A stretch of DNA of 64,000 bases from Pseudomonas sp. Marseille-Q3773. GTDB lineage: Bacteria > Pseudomonadota > Gammaproteobacteria > Pseudomonadales > Pseudomonadaceae. Every line of letters starts with the position of its first letter. The stretch's first letter is position 1. This document shows, piece after piece, positions 44,700 through 52,442 of the stretch. The stretch covers positions 3,534,001-3,598,000 of the forward strand of contig NZ_OU745390.1 of the NCBI RefSeq assembly GCF_916618955.1, given 5' to 3'. The notes under the pieces were generated by a model. The model ran no database searches, was not told the origin of the DNA, and saw nothing but the letters and a program-made list of their open reading frames with translations. The translations under genes were made by a program, and so were the position numbers.

Positions 44700-45329
44700 A
44701 TGCCCAACGAAAAGGACTTCACGGTGGCCTCGATCTACCAGCTCAAACCGCGCTTCCAGGCCCTGCTGCGGCCGTCGGTGCGACGCCTTCACGAGCGCGG
44801 TGTCACCGCCAACCAGGTCACGCTCGCCGCTGCCCTGATGTCAGTGTTGCTGGGCCTGCTGCTGGCCACCCTGGCGCATGTCGCCTGGCTGTTCATCCTC
44901 CTGCCGCTATGGATGCTGCTGCGCATGGCCCTGAACGCCATCGACGGCATGCTCGCCCGGGAATTCGGCCAGCAATCCACCCTCGGCGCCTACCTCAACG
45001 AACTCTGCGACGTGATCGCCGACACCGCCCTGTACCTGCCCTTCGCCCTGCTACCGGGGGTATCGCCAACCCTGGTCGTGCTCGTGGTGCTCACTGCCAC
45101 CTTCAGCGAGTACGCCGGGGTCATGGGCCCGCTGGCCGGTGCCTCGCGCCGCTACGACGGGCCCATGGGCAAGAGCGACCGGGCCTTTGCCTTCGGCGTA
45201 CTGGGTACGGGCGTGGCCTTCGGCCTGTTGGCCGGGGCCTGGATCAACGGCTTGTTGCTGGTGATCCTCGCACTCTCGCTCTATACCCTCTACAACCGAG
45301 TTCGCCAGGGGCTGGCCGAAACCCGCTGA
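44700..45329 (+). CDS. ynbA: CDP-alcohol phosphatidyltransferase family protein (YnbA-like) with altered metal motif
   Basis: The 209-residue protein has about six membrane helices. The CDP-alcohol phosphatidyltransferase motif D-x2-DG-x2-AR-x8-G-x3-D-x3-D is present with exact spacing, but the first and third Asp are Asn: N79, D82, G83, A86, R87, G96, N100, D104. These Asp residues bind two metals and activate the alcohol in known enzymes, so the chemistry or specificity may differ. From memory E. coli YnbA has the same ALNALDG form. It is first in a six-gene operon and starts at ATG 44700 (MPNEKDF). It lies in the inner membrane. Confidence 0.87.
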   Translation: MPNEKDFTVASIYQLKPRFQALLRPSVRRLHERGVTANQVTLAAALMSVLLGLLLATLAHVAWLFILLPLWMLLRMALNAIDGMLAREFGQQSTLGAYLNELCDVIADTALYLPFALLPGVSPTLVVLVVLTATFSEYAGVMGPLAGASRRYDGPMGKSDRAFAFGVLGTGVAFGLLAGAWINGLLLVILALSLYTLYNRVRQGLAETR

Positions 45330-45359
45330 GCCTACTGCCGTCGTAAAAGGATGTTGACC

Positions 45360-47114
45360 ATGCGCCAAGCGCAAGCACTGCATTTCACCACCCATGACGG
45401 CGTCGAGCTGCATTACCGTCACTGGCCCGCCACCCGCAACGAACACCAGCCGCGCCGGGCCGTGGTGATGTTCCACCGCGGCCACGAACATGGCGGGCGC
45501 ATGGCCCACTTGGCCGATGAGCTGGACATGCCTGGCTATGACTTCTTTGCCTGGGACGCCCGTGGTCACGGCCAGTCGCCCGGTGCACGCGGCGACAGCC
45601 CGGGGTTCGCCACCAGCGTGCGCGATGTGCAGACCTTCATCGAGCATATCCAGGCCCGCCACGGTATCGCCGAGCAGGACCTGGTAGTGCTGGCACAGAG
45701 TGTCGGTGCCGTGCTGATCGCCACCTGGGCCCACGACTATGCCCCCAAGGTGCGCTGCCTGGTGCTGGCTTCGCCAGCGTTCAAGGTCAAGTTGTATGTC
45801 CCGCTCGCCCGCCCCGGCCTGAAGCTGCTGAAGGCCTTGCGTGGCAACTTCTTCGTCAACAGCTACGTCAAGCCACGCCTGCTCACCCACGACCCCGAGC
45901 GGGTCATGTCGTACCTGGCCGACCCGCTGATCAGCCGGCCGATTTCGGTGACCATGCTGCTAGGCCTTTACGAAGCCGCCGACCGCGTGGTGGCGGACGC
46001 CCAGGCCATCCAGGTGCCGACCCAGCTGCTGGTATCCGGTGCCGACTTCGTGGTCGAGCGCCAGCCGCAGCAACGCTTCTTCGAGCGCCTGGGCAGTGCG
46101 CGCAAGGAAATGCACATCCTGCCGGGGTTCTTCCACGACACCCTGGGCGAGCGGGACCGGGCGCATGCTCTGCGCCGCATCGAGCGGTTCGTCGAGCACT
46201 GCTTCGCCAGCCCTGCGGCGCTGCCGTCGCTGCTCGATGCCGACAAGGTCGGCGCCAGTTGCGCCGAGGCGGAAAGCCTGGCTGCGCCATTGCCGCACAA
46301 CTCGCCCCGCGACCTCTACTGGCGCGCCACCCGCGCCGGGCTGCGCCTGGGCAAGGGACTTTCGACAGGCGTCAAGCTAGGCTTCGACACCGGTTTCGAC
46401 TCGGGCAGCACCCTCGACTACGTGTACCGCAACCAGCCAACCGGCAAGGGCAAGCTGGGCCGCCTGGTCGATCGCAACTATCTCTATGCCATCGGCTGGC
46501 GTGGCATTCGCCAACGCAAGCTGCACGTCGAAGAGTTGTTGCGCCTGGCCATCGCCCGCCTGCGCGAACAGCAACGGCCAGTGCATATCGTCGATATCGC
46601 AGCCGGCCATGGCCGCTACATCCTCGAGGCCCTGCAGGAGCTGGAGCAACTGCCCGACTCGATCCTGCTGCGCGACTACAGCGAGCTGAACGTGCAGCAA
46701 GGCAGCGCGCTGATCGCCGAAAAAGGCCTGGCTGACATCGCCCGCTTCGTCCAGGGCGATGCCTTCGACCGCCAGAGCCTGGCGACGCTGGAACAACCGC
46801 CGACCTTGGCCGTGGTTTCCGGCCTGTACGAACTGTTCGCCAGCAACCAGCTGGTGGGCAACTCGCTGGCCGGCCTGGCCGACGCGGTGGAGGATGGCGG
46901 TTATCTGGTCTACACCGGCCAACCGTGGCACCCGCAACTGGAGATGATCGCGCGCGCCCTCACCAGCCACCGCGGCGGCGAGGCCTGGGTGATGCGTCGG
47001 CGCAGCCAGGCCGAGATGGACCAGTTGGTCGAAGCCGCGGGCTTCCGCAAGCTGGCCCAGCGCATCGATGAATGGGGCATTTTCAGTGTCAGCCTGGCCC
47101 AACGGGTGCGCTGA
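45360..47114 (+). CDS. ynbC: alpha/beta hydrolase fused to a SAM-dependent methyltransferase (YnbC-like)
   Basis: The 584-residue protein nearly equals E. coli YnbC in length. Residues 1-270 form a lysophospholipase-like hydrolase with FHRGHEHGGR, WDARGHGQSPG and the nucleophile Ser114 in LAQSVGA, where the usual first Gly is Ala. Residues about 330-584 form a class I methyltransferase with motif I VDIAAGHGRY near 410. The combination suggests deacylation plus methylation of one lipid. ATG 45360 has AAGG nine bases before it. The ATG at 45351 abuts the ribosome-binding site. The next gene starts directly after the stop codon. Confidence 0.88.
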   Translation: MRQAQALHFTTHDGVELHYRHWPATRNEHQPRRAVVMFHRGHEHGGRMAHLADELDMPGYDFFAWDARGHGQSPGARGDSPGFATSVRDVQTFIEHIQARHGIAEQDLVVLAQSVGAVLIATWAHDYAPKVRCLVLASPAFKVKLYVPLARPGLKLLKALRGNFFVNSYVKPRLLTHDPERVMSYLADPLISRPISVTMLLGLYEAADRVVADAQAIQVPTQLLVSGADFVVERQPQQRFFERLGSARKEMHILPGFFHDTLGERDRAHALRRIERFVEHCFASPAALPSLLDADKVGASCAEAESLAAPLPHNSPRDLYWRATRAGLRLGKGLSTGVKLGFDTGFDSGSTLDYVYRNQPTGKGKLGRLVDRNYLYAIGWRGIRQRKLHVEELLRLAIARLREQQRPVHIVDIAAGHGRYILEALQELEQLPDSILLRDYSELNVQQGSALIAEKGLADIARFVQGDAFDRQSLATLEQPPTLAVVSGLYELFASNQLVGNSLAGLADAVEDGGYLVYTGQPWHPQLEMIARALTSHRGGEAWVMRRRSQAEMDQLVEAAGFRKLAQRIDEWGIFSVSLAQRVR

Positions 47115-48452
47115 ATGAACCCATCGCGCGAGCCCGGGCTGGTGCGCCGGGGCGTATGCTGGCTATTGCTGCTGGGGCCGCTGTTTTTCCTCAGCTACGG
47201 GTTGGCCAACAGCCACACGATGGGGCGCAATGATGTCGGCAGCCTGGTGTTCGGCTGGGAAAGCCTCACGCCGTTGTGGCCGTGGACGATCATCCCGTAC
47301 TGGTCGATCGACCTGCTCTACGGGCTGTCCTTCCTGCTGCCGCGCACGCGCCAGGAAATGGACCGGCACGCCCTGGCCCTGCTGACCGCACAAGTGATCA
47401 GCGTCAGCTGCTTCCTGCTCTGGCCGCTGCGCTTCACCTTCGAGCGGCCGGAACTGGGTGGCCTGTATGGCTGGATGTTCGATGTACTGATGGGGTTCGA
47501 CAAGCCGTTCAACCAGGCACCGTCGCTGCATATCGCTTTGCTGGTAATCATCTGGACGATGTTTGCCCGGCATGTGCAGCGCCAGCCCTGGCGTTGGCTG
47601 ATGCATGGCTGGATGGCGCTGATCGGGGTGTCGGTGCTGACCACCTGGCAGCACCATTTCATCGACGTGCCGACGGGGGCGCTGGCGGGGTTCTTGTGTG
47701 TCTGGCTGTGGCCGCACCTGGGTCGGCTGCCCTGGCAGCAGGCGCGCCTTGCGCGGGATGCCACGCGTTGGCGACTGGCCTTGAGCTACGCCACGGGCGC
47801 GCTGTTGTGCGTTGTGCTTGCCATAGGTTTGGGTGGTGCCTGGCTGTGGCTGGCCTGGCCGACCGTGTCGCTGGCATTGGTGGCGTTGAATTACGGCCTG
47901 TTCGGCGCCGGCGGGTTTCAGAAAGGTGCCGATGGGCGCTTGTCGAATGCCGCCCGCTGGCTGCTGGCACCTTATCTGCTGGGGGCATGGGCCAATTCAC
48001 GGTTGTGGACCTGGCGGCACCCGCAGGCGGATGAAGTGTGTGATGGCGTCTATCTGGGGCGAATTCCCGGGCGTAGCGCACAGTTCGCTGCGGTGGTCGA
48101 TTTGTGCGCGGAACTACCGTGCCATGTTCAGGGCAGCGCGGCCGCTCCGGCAAAGGTCGCGTCCGCCGTTGACTACGTTTGTTTCCCTACCCTGGACCTG
48201 ATCGCCCCGGAAAGCGCACTGCTGCACCAGGCCGCCGACGCCATCGAACGCCTGCGCTCCCAAGGCCCGCTGCTGGTCTGCTGTGCCCTGGGTTACTCGC
48301 GCAGCGCCAGCGCCGTGGCCGCCTGGCTGGTGCTCAGCGGCCGCTGCAGCGACGCCCGGCAGGCCGAGGTGCTGATCAGCAACGCTCGCCCAGGGGTAGT
48401 CTTGCGTCGCGCACACCACCAAGCCCTGCAACAACTGGGAGCACAACCATGA
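47115..48452 (+). CDS. ynbD: PAP2-like membrane domain fused to a dual-specificity phosphatase (YnbD-like)
   Basis: The 445-residue protein has an N-terminal membrane half with PAP2-like features: APSLH near 136 instead of PSGH, and QHHFIDVPTG with H-x3-D near 180. The soluble C-terminal domain is a Cys-based phosphatase with C390-x5-R396 in CALGYSRSA. Two different phosphatase folds in one chain point to dephosphorylation of a lipid phosphate such as a phosphatidyl head-group phosphate. Its ATG follows the ynbC stop with no gap, and the next gene overlaps by 4 bp. Confidence 0.87.
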   Translation: MNPSREPGLVRRGVCWLLLLGPLFFLSYGLANSHTMGRNDVGSLVFGWESLTPLWPWTIIPYWSIDLLYGLSFLLPRTRQEMDRHALALLTAQVISVSCFLLWPLRFTFERPELGGLYGWMFDVLMGFDKPFNQAPSLHIALLVIIWTMFARHVQRQPWRWLMHGWMALIGVSVLTTWQHHFIDVPTGALAGFLCVWLWPHLGRLPWQQARLARDATRWRLALSYATGALLCVVLAIGLGGAWLWLAWPTVSLALVALNYGLFGAGGFQKGADGRLSNAARWLLAPYLLGAWANSRLWTWRHPQADEVCDGVYLGRIPGRSAQFAAVVDLCAELPCHVQGSAAAPAKVASAVDYVCFPTLDLIAPESALLHQAADAIERLRSQGPLLVCCALGYSRSASAVAAWLVLSGRCSDARQAEVLISNARPGVVLRRAHHQALQQLGAQP

Positions 48453-48880
48453 ACCTGCTGGTGGTGGGCTGCCTGCTGGGCCGTGGCAAACAGCTGGAGC
48501 GCCTGTCTGACGGCCTCACCTTGCTGGCACTCGCCTACGGCCTGGCGCCATTGCTGAATGCGCCGTTGCCACCAATGGCCAGCCTGCTGTGCAGCGTGCT
48601 GTTGGTGCTGGGCGTACTGCACAAGTACTGGGCCTTCCGCGTGGCGATAGATGCCGACCTGTTTGCCCACCTGGTCAAAAGCTCCGACCTGCCGGCAGAC
48701 ACCCAGGCCCTGGACCGCGCCCTGTTCGAACTGAAACTGAAACCGCACGCCGCCGATTCCCGCGACTGGCCTGCCCGCAGCCAGGCTGCACTGGCCCTGC
48801 TGCGCCGCCAGGTCGTATGCCTGGGCCTGCAGTTGGCGCTGGCCTTGGCTACCCTGCTGACACTGCCTTTGAAGGGATAA
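48449..48880 (+). CDS. small membrane protein of the ynb-like operon, function unknown
   Basis: The 143-residue protein has two or three hydrophobic segments (LTLLALAYGLAPLLN, MASLLCSVLLVLGVLHKYWA, LGLQLALALATLLTLPL). Between them is a polar stretch with DADLFAHLVKSSDLPADTQA. I do not recognise a family. It has no counterpart that I know in E. coli ynbABCD. The ATGA overlap with ynbD and 10-bp gap to the acyltransferase gene show that it belongs to the operon. A role as a membrane partner is likely, but this is inference. Confidence 0.8.
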   Translation: MNLLVVGCLLGRGKQLERLSDGLTLLALAYGLAPLLNAPLPPMASLLCSVLLVLGVLHKYWAFRVAIDADLFAHLVKSSDLPADTQALDRALFELKLKPHAADSRDWPARSQAALALLRRQVVCLGLQLALALATLLTLPLKG

Positions 48881-48890
48881 CGACCGCCCC

Positions 48891-49514
48891 ATGCTCGCCA
48901 GCCTGACCGCTTACCTCATCACTTCCGCTGCCCGTTTGATCACAGGCGCACGCGCCCTGTGGCTGGGCTGCACGCCGCTGCCGGTACAGCGCCTGTATTT
49001 TGCCAACCACAGTAGCCACGGCGATTTCGTGCTGCTGTGGGCCTCATTGCCAGCGCCGCTACGCAAGCGCACCCGCCCGGTGGCCGGCGCCGACTATTGG
49101 GCCAGGCCAGGTATTCGCGATTTTCTCATTCGCAAGGTGTTCAACGGCGTGTTGATCAACCGGAAACGCGGTGAAGGCCAGGGCAGCCCGCTGCAGCCGA
49201 TTCTCGAAGCCGTGGCCCAGGGCGACTCGCTGATCTTCTTCCCGGAGGGCACGCGCAACCTTGGCGATGAGCCGCTGATGCCGTTCAGGAGCGGGCTGTA
49301 CCATCTGGCTGCGGCGAATCCCGACGTCGAGCTGGTACCGGTATGGATCGCCAACCTCAACCGGGTGATGCCCAAGGGCCGCGCCTTGCCTCTGCCGTTG
49401 CTGTGCACGCTGAGCTTTGGCGAACCGCTGCACCTGGAGGCTGATGAAAGCAAACAGGCGTTCCTCGAACGGGCCAGCAAGGCCCTGCTGAACCTGGCCC
49501 CCAAGGATGCCTGA
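48891..49514 (+). CDS. PlsC-like 1-acyl-glycerol-3-phosphate acyltransferase
   Basis: The 207-residue protein has the acyltransferase block I H40-x4-D45 (NHSSHGD) and block III FFPEGTR (E118-R121). Block II is seen in VLINRKRGEG. The PlsC family acylates lysophosphatidic acid or related lyso-lipids from acyl-ACP or acyl-CoA. Inside this operon it could re-acylate the product of the YnbC hydrolase domain. E. coli ynbABCD has no such gene as far as I recall, so the operon is expanded. The last codons overlap the ribosome-binding site of the next gene. Confidence 0.88.
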   Translation: MLASLTAYLITSAARLITGARALWLGCTPLPVQRLYFANHSSHGDFVLLWASLPAPLRKRTRPVAGADYWARPGIRDFLIRKVFNGVLINRKRGEGQGSPLQPILEAVAQGDSLIFFPEGTRNLGDEPLMPFRSGLYHLAAANPDVELVPVWIANLNRVMPKGRALPLPLLCTLSFGEPLHLEADESKQAFLERASKALLNLAPKDA

Positions 49515-49515
49515 C

Positions 49516-50448
49516 ATGGACCACAACACACTTTCGCTGTTCGCCGGCATCGGCGCCCTGCTGCTGCTCGCCAGTGTGATCGGCCGCCTGCTGAAATGGC
49601 GCGCCGGCCCGGCACCGCACGCCGTGATCGACAACCTCAACGCCCGCATCAACGCCTGGTGGATCATGGTGCTGGTGATCGGCATCGCCTTCCTGTTCGG
49701 CAAGTACGGCGTGATCGTGCTGTTCTACGGCGTGTCGTTCTATGCCCTGCGGGAGTTCATGACCCTCACCCCGACCCGGCGCAGCGACTACCCGGCGCTG
49801 GTAGCGGCATTCTACGTGGCGCTGCCGGTGCAGTACGTGCTGATCGCCATGGACTGGTACGGGCTGTTCAGTATCTTCATCCCGGTGTACCTGTTCCTGT
49901 TGTTGCCGATCCTGGCCAGCTTCGGTGGCGACACCACACGCTTTCTCGAACGTGCCTCGAAGGTGCAGTGGGGGCTGATGATCGCGGTCTACTGCGTGTC
50001 GTCGGTGCCGGCACTGATGACCCTAGACATCCCCGGCTACGAAGGCCGCAACCTGCTGCTGATCGCCTGGCTGATCCTGGTGGTGCAGATCAGCGACGTG
50101 CTGCAGTACGTATGCGGGAAGCTGTTCGGCAAGCACAAGGTGGCACCCAACCTGTCCCCCTCCAAGACCGTCGAAGGCCTGGCCGGTGGCGTGGCGCTGG
50201 CCACCCTGACCGGCGCCCTGCTGTGCTGGATCACCCCGTTCAGCTTCTGGCAGGCCGCGCTGATGGCGCTGGCGGTGAACGCCATGGGCTTCTTCGGCGG
50301 GCTGGTGATGTCGGCGATCAAGCGCGACCGCGGGGTGAAAGACTGGGGGCACATGATCGAAGGCCACGGTGGCATGCTCGACCGCATGGACTCGGTGTGC
50401 TTTGCCGCGCCGGTGTTCTTCCACTTTGTGCGCTATTGGTGGGCGTAG
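49516..50448 (+). CDS. ynbB: phosphatidate cytidylyltransferase (CdsA family, YnbB-like)
   Basis: The 310-residue protein has eight or more membrane helices. The CDP-diglyceride synthetase signature at the C-terminus reads SAIKRDRGVKDWGHMIEGHG followed by GMLDRMD. It matches the family pattern except for Glu where Pro or Gly is usual before GHGG. The enzyme makes CDP-diacylglycerol, the activated donor for the YnbA-type transferase in the same operon. ATG 49516 is chosen because AAGGA lies eight bases upstream. An ATG three codons earlier overlaps the acyltransferase stop region. It is the last gene before a BIME. Confidence 0.9.
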   Translation: MDHNTLSLFAGIGALLLLASVIGRLLKWRAGPAPHAVIDNLNARINAWWIMVLVIGIAFLFGKYGVIVLFYGVSFYALREFMTLTPTRRSDYPALVAAFYVALPVQYVLIAMDWYGLFSIFIPVYLFLLLPILASFGGDTTRFLERASKVQWGLMIAVYCVSSVPALMTLDIPGYEGRNLLLIAWLILVVQISDVLQYVCGKLFGKHKVAPNLSPSKTVEGLAGGVALATLTGALLCWITPFSFWQAALMALAVNAMGFFGGLVMSAIKRDRGVKDWGHMIEGHGGMLDRMDSVCFAAPVFFHFVRYWWA

Positions 50449-50476
50449 CCATACCCCCCAGGGGTATACGCAATCT

Positions 50477-50563
50477 TGTAGGAGCGGATTTATCCGCGAT
50501 GCAGGCAACGCGGTGCATGGCACCGGCCTTGCCGGTGATCGCGGCTCAAGCCGCTCCTACAAG
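50477..50563. repeat. BIME after the ynb-like operon
   Basis: TTGTAGGAGCGG at 50477-50488 pairs with CCGCTCCTACAA at 50552-50563. Inside are GATTTATCCGCGATG and CACCGGCCTTGCCGGTG stems. It belongs to the GTAGGAGCGG family and probably also ends the operon transcript. Confidence 0.88.
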
Positions 50564-50630
50564 CACGGCGTCAACCCGGCTTGTTGAAAACCATAGATCT
50601 CCTAAAAAGGGTCGCGCCACGCCGGCGTAG

Positions 50631-50906
50631 TCATTTCAGGTACGAACGCAACAACGCCGCCACCTTGTCGGCCTCGTCCTGCCGCTCCTCGGTGCTCAGC
50701 CCGTCCGCCACCAGGTGTTCGCGGATATGCCCTTCCATCACTTCGGCCATCAGCCCGTTCACCGCGCCGCGCACGGCGGCGATCTGCTGCAGGATCGCCA
50801 GGCAGTCCTTGTCCTGCTCAAGCGCCGTCTCCAGGGCAGCGGCCTGGCCTTTGATCTTGCGCACCCGGGTCAGCAGTTGCTTCTTGCTCTTGAGGGTATG
50901 TGCCAT
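50631..50906 (-). CDS. dmeR: metal-sensing repressor of the CsoR/RcnR family (DmeR-like)
   Basis: The 91-residue protein has the all-helical RcnR/FrmR fold with LLTRVRKIKGQAAALETALE (about 11-30), C35 in DKDCLAIL, RGAVNGLMAEVMEGH and H64 in REHLV. The Cys and His residues are the expected Ni/Co ligands. It is divergent from the CDF exporter gene dmeF, with a TACT-G-rich-AGTA operator between. The start at ATG 50906 gives MAHTLKSKKQ, and the ribosome-binding site is weak. Confidence 0.88.
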   Translation of the reverse strand: MAHTLKSKKQLLTRVRKIKGQAAALETALEQDKDCLAILQQIAAVRGAVNGLMAEVMEGHIREHLVADGLSTEERQDEADKVAALLRSYLK

Positions 50907-50928
50907 TGGGTTTCGCACCACGCTAGGT

Positions 50929-50945
50929 ATACTGGGGTATAGTAT
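50929..50945. promoter_or_regulatory. RcnR/DmeR-type operator between dmeR and dmeF
   Basis: ATACT-GGGGTAT-AGTAT is a G-tract flanked by inverted ATACT/AGTAT repeats. It closely resembles the RcnR site TACT-G6-N-AGTA. It lies 23 bp before dmeR and 31 bp before dmeF, so one repressor could control both. Confidence 0.75.
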
Positions 50946-50976
50946 GTTTCTCGACATTCCGGAAGCATGATAAACC

Positions 50977-51876
50977 ATGGCGACAAAAACCTCAGATCGT
51001 TGGCAGCACAGCCACCAGTTCCATACCAGTAACCTGGGTGCCGAACGCAAGACCCGCCTGGCGGTGTGGCTTACAGCCGTGATGATGGTGGCGGAAATTA
51101 CCGGCGGCTGGTTCTTCAATTCCATGGCATTGCTGGCCGACGGCTGGCACATGAGTTCCCATGCGCTGGCCCTGGGCCTGTCGTTGCTGGCCTACGCCGC
51201 TGCCCGGCGCTATGCCGGCGATCAGCGCTTTGCCTTCGGCACCTGGAAAATCGAGATTCTCGGCGGCTATTCCAGCGCCCTGCTGCTGCTCGGGGTGGCG
51301 GGGCTGATGGCCTTCCAGTCGGTGGAGCGCCTGCTGGCACCGGGGCCGATCCATTATGACCAGGCGATCGTCATCGCCGCCGTGGGCCTGGCGGTCAACC
51401 TGATCTGCGCCTGGCTGCTGCGGGACGATCACCATCATCACCATCATCACCACGACCTGAACCTGCGCTCGGCCTACCTGCACGTGATCGCCGATGCCGC
51501 CACCTCGGTGCTGGCCATCGTCGCCCTGCTGGCTGGCAAGCTCTGGGGGGCCGGCTGGCTCGACCCGGTCATGGGCCTGGCGGGTGCGCTGCTGGTGGCG
51601 CTGTGGGCCAGGGGGTTGCTGCGCGACACCAGCCGGGTACTGCTGGATGCGGAGATGGATGCACCGGTGGTGGCGGAAATACGCGAAGTGGTGGCACAGC
51701 TGCCGGTCCCGGCCAGCATTACCGACCTGCATGTATGGCGCGTGGGCAAGGACCAGTACGCCTGCATTCTCGGCCTGGCCGCCCGGACCGACCTCAGCGC
51801 CGACAGCGTCCGCCAGGCCCTGGGCGTACACGAAGAACTGGCGCACATCACCGTCGAGGTCAACCGCCTGGCATAG
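50977..51876 (+). CDS. dmeF: cation diffusion facilitator DmeF (Co/Ni efflux)
   Basis: The 299-residue protein has six predicted membrane helices and the CDF core ALLADGWHMSSHALALG with D55, H58 and H62. A His-rich loop of eight consecutive His lies at about 151-158 before TM5. The second metal site is HVIADAATS. The C-terminal ferredoxin-like domain includes TDLHVWRVG. The DmeF branch exports cobalt and nickel with proton antiport. The N-terminal HSHQFHTSN adds more His ligands. Regulation by the divergent DmeR is likely. Confidence 0.92.
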   Translation: MATKTSDRWQHSHQFHTSNLGAERKTRLAVWLTAVMMVAEITGGWFFNSMALLADGWHMSSHALALGLSLLAYAAARRYAGDQRFAFGTWKIEILGGYSSALLLLGVAGLMAFQSVERLLAPGPIHYDQAIVIAAVGLAVNLICAWLLRDDHHHHHHHHDLNLRSAYLHVIADAATSVLAIVALLAGKLWGAGWLDPVMGLAGALLVALWARGLLRDTSRVLLDAEMDAPVVAEIREVVAQLPVPASITDLHVWRVGKDQYACILGLAARTDLSADSVRQALGVHEELAHITVEVNRLA

Positions 51877-51972
51877 CGCGACCAGACAGCTGGACGTCGA
51901 GCCCAGGCAACTGCGGCTCGGCCGATGGCCCTATGGTGACGAGTCATTCAGCCAGTCACCAGGAGTTGTGCC

Positions 51973-52317
51973 ATGTCCGATTTCATCACCGTCCTGCGCG
52001 AAACCTGCCCGACGCCGGTCGTGGACGCCACCAAGTGGAAGCGCATCGGCGGCGATCCGCACACCGTCAACCTCAACGCCTACCTGTCGGCCGACGGCAG
52101 CAAGATCATGGGTACCTGGATCTGCACCCCGGGCAAGTTCGAGGTCAATTACGAGAAGTGGGAGTTCTGCCACTTCCTCGACGGCTACTGCATCATCACT
52201 CCGGAAGGCGAAGAGCCGAAGCACCTCAAGGCGGGTGACGTATTCGTGATCGAACCGGGGATGAAAGGCACCTGGGAAGTGGTCGAAACTGTGCGCAAGT
52301 ATTTCGTCTTCGCCTGA
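51973..52317 (+). CDS. cupin-domain protein (Cupin_3)
   Basis: The 114-residue protein is a single small-barrel cupin. Motif 1 is degenerate around WEFCHFLDGYCIITPEGEE, and motif 2 is AGDVFVIEPGMKGTWEV. It resembles the (S)-ureidoglycine aminohydrolase-like Cupin_3 family of unknown function found widely in pseudomonads. The metal ligands are incomplete, so binding rather than catalysis is possible. It begins 96 bp after dmeF, with AGGAG at 51960-51964. Confidence 0.82.
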   Translation: MSDFITVLRETCPTPVVDATKWKRIGGDPHTVNLNAYLSADGSKIMGTWICTPGKFEVNYEKWEFCHFLDGYCIITPEGEEPKHLKAGDVFVIEPGMKGTWEVVETVRKYFVFA

Positions 52318-52350
52318 TTGTTAGGCTTTGCCGGCGACAGGGCCGGGACA

Positions 52351-52408
52351 GGCAAAAAAAATCGCGGGGCAGGCGCCCTTCCCTCTGGTGCGCAGTTACA
52401 GAGGGAAG
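52351..52408 (-). terminator. probable terminator of the mmsAB transcript
   Basis: CTTCCCTCT (52378-52386) pairs with AGAGGGAAG (52400-52408). On the minus strand this stem is followed by a GC-rich segment and a run of eight T (A-run near 52353-52361 on the plus strand). It lies just after mmsB in the gap shared with the convergent cupin gene. Confidence 0.55.
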
Positions 52409-52442
52409 GCCACCTGGCCCACGATGAAGTCCACCTCGCGCG

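Noticed and set aside
51430..51455. CAT/CAC-rich run as a microsatellite
   Set aside because: It encodes the His loop typical of DmeF transporters and is explained by protein function.
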